Assembly: GCF_004745635.1 (NCBI RefSeq)
Contig: NZ_SRLB01000013.1
Coordinates: 1-64,000, forward strand
DNA length: 64,000 nucleotides
From: Methylobacterium nonmethylotrophicum
GTDB taxonomy: Bacteria > Pseudomonadota > Alphaproteobacteria > Rhizobiales > Beijerinckiaceae
Reading direction: 5' to 3'
The notes beneath the pieces are model-generated. The model made no database searches. It was not told the origin of the DNA and saw only the letters and a list, made by a program, of their open reading frames with translations. How positions within the stretch are numbered: position 1 is the stretch's first letter; each line of letters starts with the position of its first letter. This document shows, one piece after another, positions 35,692 to 43,482 of this stretch. The position numbers and the translations under genes are program-made.

Positions 35692-37314
35692 ATGTCGGAC
35701 GACACCCACGAGGTCCTCAACCAGAGCCCGCCCTTCGGCGACGCGAACCTGTTTGCCGCCGACCTGCCGCTCCGGGGGGCGCTCGCGGCCTTCGGGCCTG
35801 CGTCCGACGCGGAGGGGCTCGCGGCCTTCGGGGGGCGCTGGGGCGCGGCCGAGCGCCTCGATCTCGGCCGCCTCGCCAACGCGCACCCCCCCGATTTGCG
35901 CACCCACGACGCGAGCGGGCACCGGGCCGACCGGGTCGAGTTCCACCCGGCCTACCACGCCCTGATGGCCGCGAGCGTCGCCGACGGGCTGCACGCCTCG
36001 ATCTGGGACGGGGCGGATCCGCGCGCGCCGCGGGCCCGCGGCCATCTCGTCCGGGCGGCGCGTCAGTACATGGTGGCGGGCGTCGAGAGCGGGCATCTCT
36101 GCCCGATGACCATGACGAGCGCGGCGGTCGCGGCGCTCGGCCTCGCGCCCGACCACCTCGCCGCCTGGCTGCCGAAGATCACGAGCCGCACCTACGACCC
36201 GCGCTTTCGGCCCTGGCACGAGAAGGCCGGCGTCACCCTCGGCATGGGGATGACCGAGAAGCAGGGCGGCACGGACGTCCGCGCCAACACCACGCGCGCC
36301 GCGCCCCTCGGGGGCGATGCCTACGCGCTCACCGGCCACAAGTGGTTCTTCTCCGCCCCGATGTCCGACGCCTTCCTGGTGCTGGCGCAGGCCCCGGCCG
36401 GGCTGACCTGCCTGCTGGTGCCGCGTCACCGGCCCGACGGCGCGGTGAACGCCCTGCGGCTGCAGCGCCTCAAGGACAAGCTCGGCAACCGCTCGAACGC
36501 CTCCGCCGAGGTCGAGTTCGCGGGAGCCTTCGGTTGGCGCATCGGCGAGGAGGGCCGCGGCGTCCCGGCCATCCTGGCGATGGTGCAACTGACGCGTCTC
36601 GACTGTGCGGTCGCCTCGGCGGGCTTGTGCCGCATGGCCCTGGTGCTGGCGCTCCACCACGCCCGGCACCGGCGCGTGTTCCGGAAGCCGCTGCTCGACC
36701 AGCCGGCGATGCGGCGGGTGCTCGCCGATCTCGCCCTCGAGAGCGAGGCCCAGACCGCCCTGACGATGCGCCTCGCCGCCGCCTTCGACCGCGGCGAGAC
36801 GGCGCGCACCCGCCTGCTCACCCCGGCGGTGAAGTACGCGGTCTGCAAGGCGGCGCCGGGCTTCGTCTACGAGGCGATGGAGGCGCTCGGCGGCAACGGC
36901 TACGTCGAGGAGAGCCCCCTGCCCCGGCTCTACCGCGAGGCGCCGGTCAACGCGATCTGGGAGGGCTCAGGCACCGTCATGGCCCTCGACGTCCTGCGCG
37001 CCGCCGCCCGCGCCCCCGAGGAGATCGCCGGCCTGGTGGCGGACCTCGCCGAGGAGGCGGCGGACCTGCCCGGCACGCGGGAGGCCGCCGCCGACATCCT
37101 CGCGGCCCTGCGCGCGCCCGACGCCGAGGCCCGCGTCCGCTTCGCCACCGGCCGCCTCGCGACCCTGGCCGCCGCCGCGGCGCTGGCCACCTGCGCCCCG
37201 CCGGCGGTGGCCGAGGCCTACGCGGCGACGCGCCTGTCCCGGGAGCGGGCGATGTACGGGGCGAACGGGGTCGGGGCGGTGACGGAGATGGTGCTGGGTC
37301 GGGCTCTGGGGTGA
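35692..37314 (+). CDS. aidB: AidB-like acyl-CoA dehydrogenase family protein
   Basis: 540 residues, the length of E. coli AidB (541). The N-terminal EVLNQSPPFGDANLFAAD and LDLGRLANAHPPDL blocks are specific to AidB rather than ordinary acyl-CoA dehydrogenases. Later landmarks are GMGMTEKQGGTDVRANTT, GHKWFFSAPMSDAF and EALGGNGYVEES. AidB is part of the Ada response to alkylating agents, binds DNA and carries FAD. Ada itself is not in view. The ATG at 35692 is preferred to one five codons earlier on family N-terminus. Confidence 0.92.
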   Translation: MSDDTHEVLNQSPPFGDANLFAADLPLRGALAAFGPASDAEGLAAFGGRWGAAERLDLGRLANAHPPDLRTHDASGHRADRVEFHPAYHALMAASVADGLHASIWDGADPRAPRARGHLVRAARQYMVAGVESGHLCPMTMTSAAVAALGLAPDHLAAWLPKITSRTYDPRFRPWHEKAGVTLGMGMTEKQGGTDVRANTTRAAPLGGDAYALTGHKWFFSAPMSDAFLVLAQAPAGLTCLLVPRHRPDGAVNALRLQRLKDKLGNRSNASAEVEFAGAFGWRIGEEGRGVPAILAMVQLTRLDCAVASAGLCRMALVLALHHARHRRVFRKPLLDQPAMRRVLADLALESEAQTALTMRLAAAFDRGETARTRLLTPAVKYAVCKAAPGFVYEAMEALGGNGYVEESPLPRLYREAPVNAIWEGSGTVMALDVLRAAARAPEEIAGLVADLAEEAADLPGTREAAADILAALRAPDAEARVRFATGRLATLAAAAALATCAPPAVAEAYAATRLSRERAMYGANGVGAVTEMVLGRALG

Positions 37315-37600
37315 CGTCGCGGATCCTCGCTGATCCGACGAGACGTCGCCCGATATGCGGCGTCGCTCCCGGTGTCGCGCGGGGGCCAGGACATGACGAT
37401 GAAGACGTTGTGTGCTTGATGCGTTCCAAGACAGATCAAGTGCGTCTCCCCTCTCCCGTGTGGGCGAGCAGAGTCACACTTCGCCGTTGAAGGCCAAATC
37501 ATTGTAAAAGCGCGCACTTTCCCATCCCCAGGCGATCCCGGGCAAGCCCAGGATCGCCTGGGGAGGGGAAGCGCGCTACCTTCAACGGGTAGAACTATCA
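37315..37600. repeat. Composite palindrome with an 18-bp hairpin core (37526-37563)
   Basis: No gene is seen. At 37526-37563 an 18-bp stem (outer part CCCCAGGCGATC / GATCGCCTGGGG, one mismatch inside) closes on a two-base AA loop. Around it, CCGTTGAAGG near 37484 and CCTTCAACGGG near 37580, with AGCGCGC on both sides, form an outer imperfect inverted repeat. A partial copy of the CCCCTCTCCC palindrome lies at about 37447-37458. The hairpin has no U-tract, so it reads as a REP-type repeat more than a terminator. Confidence 0.65.
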
Positions 37601-37815
37601 GAGCCTGTTTGACCTATGGAGCCAGTATCGCCGGCACCTCTTCGATCCGATCCTCGACCTCATCCTGAGGTGTTAGTCGATCTTTGATCGACTGACCGCG
37701 AAGGAGGGCTCCAGAAATCGCCGGGATCCCTGGAACCCTCCTTCGAGGCCGCTACGCGGCACCTCAGGATGAGGTTGTGGGTGGGACGAGCATGGGAACC
37801 AAATCAAACAGGCTC
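37601..37815. mobile_element. MITE, copy 2 (215 bp, TIRs and TCA target duplication)
   Basis: Perfect 12-bp inverted ends, GAGCCTGTTTGA (37601-37612) and TCAAACAGGCTC (37804-37815), are flanked by a TCA duplication (37598-37600 and 37816-37818). They are identical in end sequence to the copy at 18060-18276. The interior shares the CCTCATCCTGAGGTG/CACCTCAGGATGAGG palindrome, but the AGTCGATC hairpin lies in the left arm here and the right arm in copy 1. No coding capacity. After it, 37816-38000 is A+T-richer and holds no gene. Confidence 0.85.
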
Positions 37816-38000
37816 TCAGACCGAGATGTGTGAATGCTGTAGCCCGTGTGGCAGGGGGGCCCGCGCCGTATTCTTAAAGGAACATTTTTCTTAATAGAAT
37901 AGATGAAGCAGGGAGTGTATGAGGGAGCATCCCACCCGCACGTCGGGCCGAGGCGCCCGCCCCCGCGCGACGCCCGAAAATTCCCATGCCCACATCATAG

Positions 38001-38044
38001 CTGTCCCAATTGACGGACAGCAACCTGTCTGCATAATCGGACAG
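38001..38044 (+). promoter_or_regulatory. Sigma70-like promoter overlapped by twin operators
   Basis: Two 20-bp palindromes of form CTGTCY-N8-GGACAG lie at 38001-38020 and 38025-38044, 24 bp apart. A promoter-like TTGACG (38010-38015), 16-bp spacer and CATAAT (38032-38037) are interleaved with them: the -35 falls in the first palindrome and the -10 in the second. A repressor bound there would block the polymerase. The GntR/UTRA gene starting at 38104 is the obvious candidate regulator. Confidence 0.75.
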
Positions 38045-38103
38045 GTGAGCGCCGACGGGTCCCGTTGGCGGGCTCATGCAAGCCACGAGCCAGGGATGGC
38101 CCC

Positions 38104-38961
38104 GTGACCTCCGCGATCGAGCCCCACAAGGCGCGCCGGCTCTACCTGCTGCTGCGCGATCAGATCACCAGCGGGCGGCTGCCCTCCGGCGAGCGCCTGC
38201 CGGGCGAGCCCGTCCTCGCCGCCGAGCACGGGCTGGCGCGGGTGACGGTGCGGCGCGCCCTCGACCTGCTGGCCAGCGAGGGCCTGGTTCACCGCCGGCC
38301 CGGCTCGGGCACCTTCGTGCAGGGGCCGGCCGGCACCCGGCCGGTGGTCGGCGACCTGCCGAACCTGCTCTCGGGGCTGATCGCCATGGGGCGCGCCACC
38401 GGGGTGCGGCTCCTGTCCTTCGAGTACGTGGCGGCCCCGGCCGCCATCGCCGAGGCGCTGCTGCTCGAGCCCGGCGAGCGGGTGCAGCGCTCGGTACGGG
38501 TGCGGCTGATCGACGGCCAGCCCTTCTCCTACCTCACCACCCACGTGCCGGAGCGCGTCGGCCTGTCCTACTCGGAGGCCGACCTCGCGGCGACGCCGCT
38601 CCTCGAATTGATGGAGCGCTCCGGCATCGTCGCCGACCGGGGCACGCAGGCGATCGGCGCGACGCTCGCCGGCCCCGAAGTGGCCGAGGCCCTCGACCTC
38701 GAGGTCGGCTCGGCGCTGATCGACCTGACCCGGGTGGTGTTCGACCCCTCCGGCCGCGGCGTCGAGCACCTGCACGCCCTGTACAGGCCGGACCGCTACG
38801 CCTTCCAGATGGACCTCGTGCGCACCGGCGATGCCGGCGAGCGGCGCTGGACGCCGGCGAGCGCCCGCCCGACCAAGCCCGCGCACCTTTCGGCCAAACC
38901 CGCCTCGGCCAAGCCCGAGACCCGTCCCCGCCCCGCCGCCCTCAGGAGGCCCGCCCCGTGA
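38104..38961 (+). CDS. GntR family transcriptional regulator, HutC/UTRA subfamily
   Basis: 285 residues from a GTG start. The winged helix domain (about 5-75) contains GERLPGEPVLAAEHGLARVTVRRALDLLASEG and RRPGSGTFV in separate turns. The UTRA ligand-binding domain follows (about 90-245), with PFSYLTTHVPERVG. The last 40 residues are a Lys/Ala/Pro-rich tail, unusual for the family. It is the first gene behind the twin operators and overlaps the binding-protein gene by four bases, so it very likely autoregulates and controls the Liv transporter and the catabolic genes after it. Confidence 0.92.
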   Translation: MTSAIEPHKARRLYLLLRDQITSGRLPSGERLPGEPVLAAEHGLARVTVRRALDLLASEGLVHRRPGSGTFVQGPAGTRPVVGDLPNLLSGLIAMGRATGVRLLSFEYVAAPAAIAEALLLEPGERVQRSVRVRLIDGQPFSYLTTHVPERVGLSYSEADLAATPLLELMERSGIVADRGTQAIGATLAGPEVAEALDLEVGSALIDLTRVVFDPSGRGVEHLHALYRPDRYAFQMDLVRTGDAGERRWTPASARPTKPAHLSAKPASAKPETRPRPAALRRPAP

Positions 38962-40175
38962 CCTCGATCGTCTCCCCGTCCCGCCGCGCCGTCCTGCGCA
39001 CCGGCCTCGCCGCGACCTCCCTGGTGGCGATGCCGGCAATCCTGCGGGCGCAAGGCGCGGCCGTGAAGCTCGGCATCATCCAGCCGGTCACCGGGGCGCT
39101 CGCCAATGACGGCGACCTCGGCAAGCTCGGCGCGGAGCTGGCGGTGCAGGACATCAACGCCGCCGGCGGACTGAAAGCGCTTGGCGGCGCCAAGCTCGAG
39201 ATCGTCTTCGCCGACAGCCGCTCGAACCCCGAGACCGCCGCGCAGGAGACCGAGCGCCTGAACGGCGAGGGCGTGGCGGCGATCGTCGGCGGCTTCGCCA
39301 GCGGGCTCTGCGCCACGGCGAGCCAGGCGGCGTCGCGCTACGACCTGCCCTACCTGATCGATGTCGGCGTCGCCGACCAGCTGACCCAGCGCGGGCTCAA
39401 GAACACCTTCCGGTTCTCGCCGAGCTTCGGCATGGTGACGAAGAGCGCGCTGGAGCGCCTCGTCGCGCTGAACGACGCCGCCGGCAAGCCGGCCCGCACG
39501 GTGGTGATCGTGCACGAGGACGGCCTGTTCGGCTCCGGCCTCGCCAAGCTGCTCCAGGCGGAGCTGCCGAAGCTCGGCTTCGAGATCCTGGAGACCGTCT
39601 CGCACCCGACCCCGGCCCGCGACATGGCCAACGTCGTGCTGCGCATCCGCTCGCTCCAGCCCGACCTCGTCATCCCGTCGAACTACTACGGCGAGTTCGT
39701 GCTCCTCGCCCGCACCCTGCAGCAGCAGCGCGTCCGCCCGAAGGGCATCTACGCGATCCTCGGCGGCGGCGCCTCCTCCTTACGCTTCGTCAAGGAATTC
39801 CCGCAGGCGGCCGAGGGCGTGATGGACTGCAACCACTGGCCCGACCCGAAGAACCCGCTCTCGGCCGAGCTGCGCAAGCGCACCGAGGCGACCGGCCGCG
39901 CCTTCGCCTACAACGTGCCGATGAACTACTCCGCCGTGCGCCTGATGGCCGAGGCGATCGAGAAGGCCGGCGCGCCCGACCGGCTCAAGATCATCGAGGC
40001 CCTGTCGACCCAGAGCTTCTCGAGCGGCGTGATGCCCTACGGCCAGTCGAAGTTCGCGACCGGCCAGAACACCAGCGCGATGCCGCTCAACACCCAGGTC
40101 CAGGGCGGCGACGTCAAGGTGATCGCGCCCGACTCCTACGCCGAGGCCAAGGCGAACTTCCCGCTGAAGGCGTGA
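38958..40175 (+). CDS. Liv-type ABC transporter substrate-binding protein (transporter 1)
   Basis: 405 residues from a GTG behind AGGAGGC, overlapping the regulator stop. A twin-arginine-like signal (SRRAVLRTGLAATSLVAMPA) precedes VKLGIIQPVTGALANDGDLG. The body has GGASSLRFVKEFPQAAEG and the family fold throughout. Relatives bind branched-chain amino acids, amides, urea or aromatic acids. Its cognate permeases and ATPases follow directly, giving a complete importer. The ligand is presumably the substrate of the catabolic genes downstream. Confidence 0.93.
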   Translation: MTSIVSPSRRAVLRTGLAATSLVAMPAILRAQGAAVKLGIIQPVTGALANDGDLGKLGAELAVQDINAAGGLKALGGAKLEIVFADSRSNPETAAQETERLNGEGVAAIVGGFASGLCATASQAASRYDLPYLIDVGVADQLTQRGLKNTFRFSPSFGMVTKSALERLVALNDAAGKPARTVVIVHEDGLFGSGLAKLLQAELPKLGFEILETVSHPTPARDMANVVLRIRSLQPDLVIPSNYYGEFVLLARTLQQQRVRPKGIYAILGGGASSLRFVKEFPQAAEGVMDCNHWPDPKNPLSAELRKRTEATGRAFAYNVPMNYSAVRLMAEAIEKAGAPDRLKIIEALSTQSFSSGVMPYGQSKFATGQNTSAMPLNTQVQGGDVKVIAPDSYAEAKANFPLKA

Positions 40176-41050
40176 CGATGTACGCGCCCCAGATCCTGAT
40201 CGAGGCGGCCCTCAACGGCCTGATGACCGGGGCGGTCTACGCCCTCATCGCCCTCGGGCTGACCCTGGTCTACGGGGTGCTGCACATCATCAACTTCGCG
40301 CATGGGGCGCTCCTCACCGTCGCGATGTTCGCGGTCTGGGGCGCCTTCGCGCTGTTTCGCGTCGATCCGTACCTGGCGATGCTCGGCATCGTGCCGCTGA
40401 TGTTCGGCGCAGGCTACGCGCTCCAGCGCTTCGTCATCGGCCCGGCGAGCCACGGCAGCGACAACAACGTGCTGCTCGTGACGCTCGGCCTGTCGATCGT
40501 GCTGGAGAACGCGCTCCTGGCGCTGTTTCGCTCCGACACGAGGGCGCTCGACTCCGACGCGGCGCTCCAGGTGGTCGAGCTCGGTCCCCTCCTCCTCTCG
40601 ACGCCGCGGCTCATCGGCTTCGCCGCCTCGCTCGCCGTGACGGCGCTCCTCTGGCTGCTGCTCAACCGTACCGATACGGGCCGGGCGATCCGGGCGGTGG
40701 CGCGGGAGAAGCTGGGGGCCCGCCTCGTCGGCATCGAGGTCGACCACGTCTACGCCGTCACCTTCGGGCTCGGCTGCGCGTGCCTGGCCGTCGCCGCCTG
40801 CCTCCTGATGCCGACCTACTACGTCAACCCGCGCTCGGGCGCCGCCTTCGTGCTCGTCGCCTTCACCATCGTGGTGCTCGGCGGCATGGGGTCGATCACC
40901 GGCGCCCTCGTCGGCGGCCTGATCATCGGGGTGGTCGAGAGCTTCTCGGGGCTCCTGCTCGGCGACAGCCTCGGGCAGATCGGCATCTTCCTCATCTTCA
41001 TCCTGGTGCTGCTGGTGCGGCCGACCGGTCTGTTCGGAGCCCGCGCATGA
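40172..41050 (+). CDS. Liv-type ABC transporter permease, LivH class (transporter 1)
   Basis: 292 residues with about eight membrane segments. LivH landmarks are the N-terminal GLMTGAVYALIALGLTLVYG, the HIINFAHGALL block and the C-terminal VVLGGMGSITGALVGGLIIG. The GTG start overlaps the stop of the binding-protein gene by four bases; an ATG two codons later is an alternative. It overlaps livM in the same way. Confidence 0.93.
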   Translation: MTMYAPQILIEAALNGLMTGAVYALIALGLTLVYGVLHIINFAHGALLTVAMFAVWGAFALFRVDPYLAMLGIVPLMFGAGYALQRFVIGPASHGSDNNVLLVTLGLSIVLENALLALFRSDTRALDSDAALQVVELGPLLLSTPRLIGFAASLAVTALLWLLLNRTDTGRAIRAVAREKLGARLVGIEVDHVYAVTFGLGCACLAVAACLLMPTYYVNPRSGAAFVLVAFTIVVLGGMGSITGALVGGLIIGVVESFSGLLLGDSLGQIGIFLIFILVLLVRPTGLFGARA

Positions 41051-42021
41051 GCGCCCGCGACCTCCTGCCCCTGTTCCTCGCCCTGGCGGTGCTGGCGGCC
41101 CTGCCCTTCCTCGGCCTGTCGGGCAGCGTCCTCAACTTCCTGGTCACCACGCTCATCATCGCGCTCGCGGGCCTCGGCTGGAACGTGCTCGGCGGCTTCG
41201 GCGGCCAGTACTCCTTCGGCCACGCCGCCTTCTTCGGCACCGGCGCCTACGCCACCGCGGTGCTGCAGGTGAAGTTCGGCTGGAACGCCTGGGGGGGGCT
41301 CGCCGCCGGGATCGGGCTCGGCACCCTGGTGGGCCTTGCGATCGGCTACCTGAGCTTCCGGGCCGGCCTGCGCGGCTCCTACTTCGCCCTGGTGACGCTG
41401 GCCTTCGCCGAGGTCTTCCGCATCCTGGCGAATTCCGCCGACCTCACCGGGGGTGCCGCCGGCCTGCTCCTCAAGCTCCAGCCGGGCGTCGCGACCCTGC
41501 AATTCGCCGACCGGCGCGTCTTCTACCTCCTCGTCCTCGCCTTCGTGGGGCTGGCGCTCCTCGCCTCGCGCTGGCTCGAACGCTCGCGCTTCGGCGCCCA
41601 CCTGATCGCCGTGCGCGAGAACGAGGAGGCGGCCCGCGCGCTCGGCGTCGACGCGCTCGCCGTGAAGCTGCGCGCCATCGCCCTCTCGGCAGCGATCACG
41701 GCCGCCGCCGGCGGGCTCTACGTGCAGTACTTCCTCTACCTCGACGCCGGCGTGGCCTACGGCACCTGGATCTCCGTCGAGGCGCTCCTCGCCCCGATCG
41801 TCGGCGGCATCGGCACCGCCTTCGGGCCGCTCGTCGGCGCTCTCGCGCTCCAGGGTCTCGGCGAGGTCACCAAGCACCTGGCGGGCGGCATCCCGGGGGT
41901 CGACCTCGTGGTGTTCGGCGCCTGCCTGATCGCCGTCATCGCCTTCGCGCCCCAGGGGCTTCTCGGCCTGCGCCGCCGGCGCTTCGCGCGCCGCAAGGGC
42001 GCCGCAACGGTGGGGGCCTGA
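41047..42021 (+). CDS. Liv-type ABC transporter permease, LivM class (transporter 1)
   Basis: 324 residues with about nine membrane segments. LivM landmarks are NVLGGFGGQYSFGHAAFFG, SYFALVTLAFAEVFRIL, IAVRENEEAARALGVD and the C-terminal APIVGGIGTAFGPLVGA. ATGA overlap with livH. The C-terminus is basic (RRRRFARRKGAATVG). LivG follows after three bases. Confidence 0.93.
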   Translation: MSARDLLPLFLALAVLAALPFLGLSGSVLNFLVTTLIIALAGLGWNVLGGFGGQYSFGHAAFFGTGAYATAVLQVKFGWNAWGGLAAGIGLGTLVGLAIGYLSFRAGLRGSYFALVTLAFAEVFRILANSADLTGGAAGLLLKLQPGVATLQFADRRVFYLLVLAFVGLALLASRWLERSRFGAHLIAVRENEEAARALGVDALAVKLRAIALSAAITAAAGGLYVQYFLYLDAGVAYGTWISVEALLAPIVGGIGTAFGPLVGALALQGLGEVTKHLAGGIPGVDLVVFGACLIAVIAFAPQGLLGLRRRRFARRKGAATVGA

Positions 42022-42024
42022 CCG

Positions 42025-42786
42025 ATGCTCGCCGTCGACTCCCTCACCAAGCGCTTCCAGGGCCTCGTCGCGGTCGACCGGGCGTCCCTCGCCGTGCCGG
42101 CGGGGTCGATCACCGGGCTCATCGGCCCGAATGGCGCCGGCAAGACCACCCTGTTCGGAATGATCTCGGGCTTCCTCGACCCCAGCGAGGGACGGGTGCT
42201 GTTCGATGGCGCGGACGTGACGGCGGAGGCGCCGCACCTGCGGGCGCGGCGCGGCATTGCCCGCACCTTCCAGATCGTCCAGCCCTTCGCCGGCCTGACC
42301 GTCGCCGAGAACATCGCGGTCGGCGCCTATCTGCGCCACCCGCGGCGCGCGGACGCCGTGGCGAAGGCCCGCGAGGTCGGGACGAGGGTGGGCTTGCGTG
42401 ACCAGCTCGACAAGCCGGCCGCCGACCTCACCGTCGCGGGGCGCAAGCGCCTGGAGGTGGCCCGGGCGCTCGCCACCGAGCCGCGGCTCCTCCTCCTCGA
42501 CGAGGTGCTGGCGGGCCTGAACCCCTCCGAGATCCGCGACATCCTGCCGGTGGTGCGCGCCATCCGCGACGGCGGCGTCACCATCCTGATGATCGAGCAC
42601 ATCATGCAGGCGGTGATGACCCTGTGCGAGGAGGTCTACGTCCTGGCGCAAGGCAAGATGATCGCGTCGGGCCCGCCGCAGCGGGTCTGCGCCGACCCGC
42701 TCGTGATCGAGGCCTATCTCGGCAAGGGCGCCGCCGCCCGCATGAAGGCCGACACCGCCGTCAATGGCGAGGCCGTCGATGCTTGA
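42025..42786 (+). CDS. Liv-type ABC transporter ATPase, LivG class (transporter 1)
   Basis: 253 residues. Walker A is GPNGAGKT at residues 34-41, and Walker B lies in RLLLLDEVLAGLNP. The signature region is DLTVAGRKRLEVARAL, a weak form of LSGGQ that is common in LivG proteins. The EHIMQAVMTLCEEVYVLAQG switch region follows. It is coupled to livF by an eight-base overlap. Confidence 0.93.
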   Translation: MLAVDSLTKRFQGLVAVDRASLAVPAGSITGLIGPNGAGKTTLFGMISGFLDPSEGRVLFDGADVTAEAPHLRARRGIARTFQIVQPFAGLTVAENIAVGAYLRHPRRADAVAKAREVGTRVGLRDQLDKPAADLTVAGRKRLEVARALATEPRLLLLDEVLAGLNPSEIRDILPVVRAIRDGGVTILMIEHIMQAVMTLCEEVYVLAQGKMIASGPPQRVCADPLVIEAYLGKGAAARMKADTAVNGEAVDA

Positions 42787-43480
42787 GGTGACGGGCCTGC
42801 GCGCCGGCTACGGCGCCACCGAAGTGTTGCGCGGCATCGACCTCTCGGTCCGCGAGGGCGAGATCGTCGCCGTGCTCGGCGCCAACGGCGTCGGCAAGAC
42901 CACGCTCAACAAGGTCCTGTCCGGGGTGGTGTCGGCGCGGGCCGGCGAGATCCGCTTCGACGGCCAGCCGATCGCGAAGGCCTCGGCCTCGTCCATCGTC
43001 GAGGCCGGGCTGATCCACGTGCCGGAAGGCCGCAAGATCTTCCCGAACCTGAGCGTGCGCGAAAATCTGGTGCTCGGCAGCTACCGCCGCGGCCGGGCCC
43101 GGAGAGCTGAGAACATCGAGCGGGTCTTCACGACCTTCCCGCGCCTGCGCGAGCGGGCGGGCCAGGCCGCCGGCACGCTGTCGGGCGGCGAGCAGCAGAT
43201 GCTCGCCATCGGCCGCGGCCTGATGGCCGAGCCGCGCCTCCTGATCCTCGACGAGCCCTCGCTCGGGCTCTCGCCGCTCCTCGTCGAGGAGATGTTCACG
43301 CTCGTCCGTACCCTCAATGGCCAAGGACTGCCGATCATGCTGGTGGAGCAGAACGTGGTGCAGTCGCTCGATCTCGCGACCCGCGCCTACATCCTGGAGA
43401 ACGGCACCGTCGCGCTCGAAGGCGACGCCGCGACGCTGGCCGCCGACCCGGCCCTGCGCCGGGCCTATCTGGGGCTGTAG
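42779..43480 (+). CDS. Liv-type ABC transporter ATPase, LivF class (transporter 1)
   Basis: 233 residues. Walker A is GANGVGKTTL, the signature LSGGEQQMLAIGRGL, and Walker B LLILDEPSLGLSP. The GLIHVPEGRKIFPNLSVREN block is specific to LivF. The ATG at 42779 is preferred over one five codons earlier, as it gives the usual MLEVTGL start. It completes the first importer; the PrpD-type gene starts two bases after its stop. Confidence 0.93.
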   Translation: MLEVTGLRAGYGATEVLRGIDLSVREGEIVAVLGANGVGKTTLNKVLSGVVSARAGEIRFDGQPIAKASASSIVEAGLIHVPEGRKIFPNLSVRENLVLGSYRRGRARRAENIERVFTTFPRLRERAGQAAGTLSGGEQQMLAIGRGLMAEPRLLILDEPSLGLSPLLVEEMFTLVRTLNGQGLPIMLVEQNVVQSLDLATRAYILENGTVALEGDAATLAADPALRRAYLGL

Positions 43481-43482
43481 CC

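Noticed and set aside
37526..37563. Strong hairpin as a Rho-independent terminator of aidB
   Set aside because: It lies over 200 bp after the stop and lacks a T-run; a repeat is the simpler reading.
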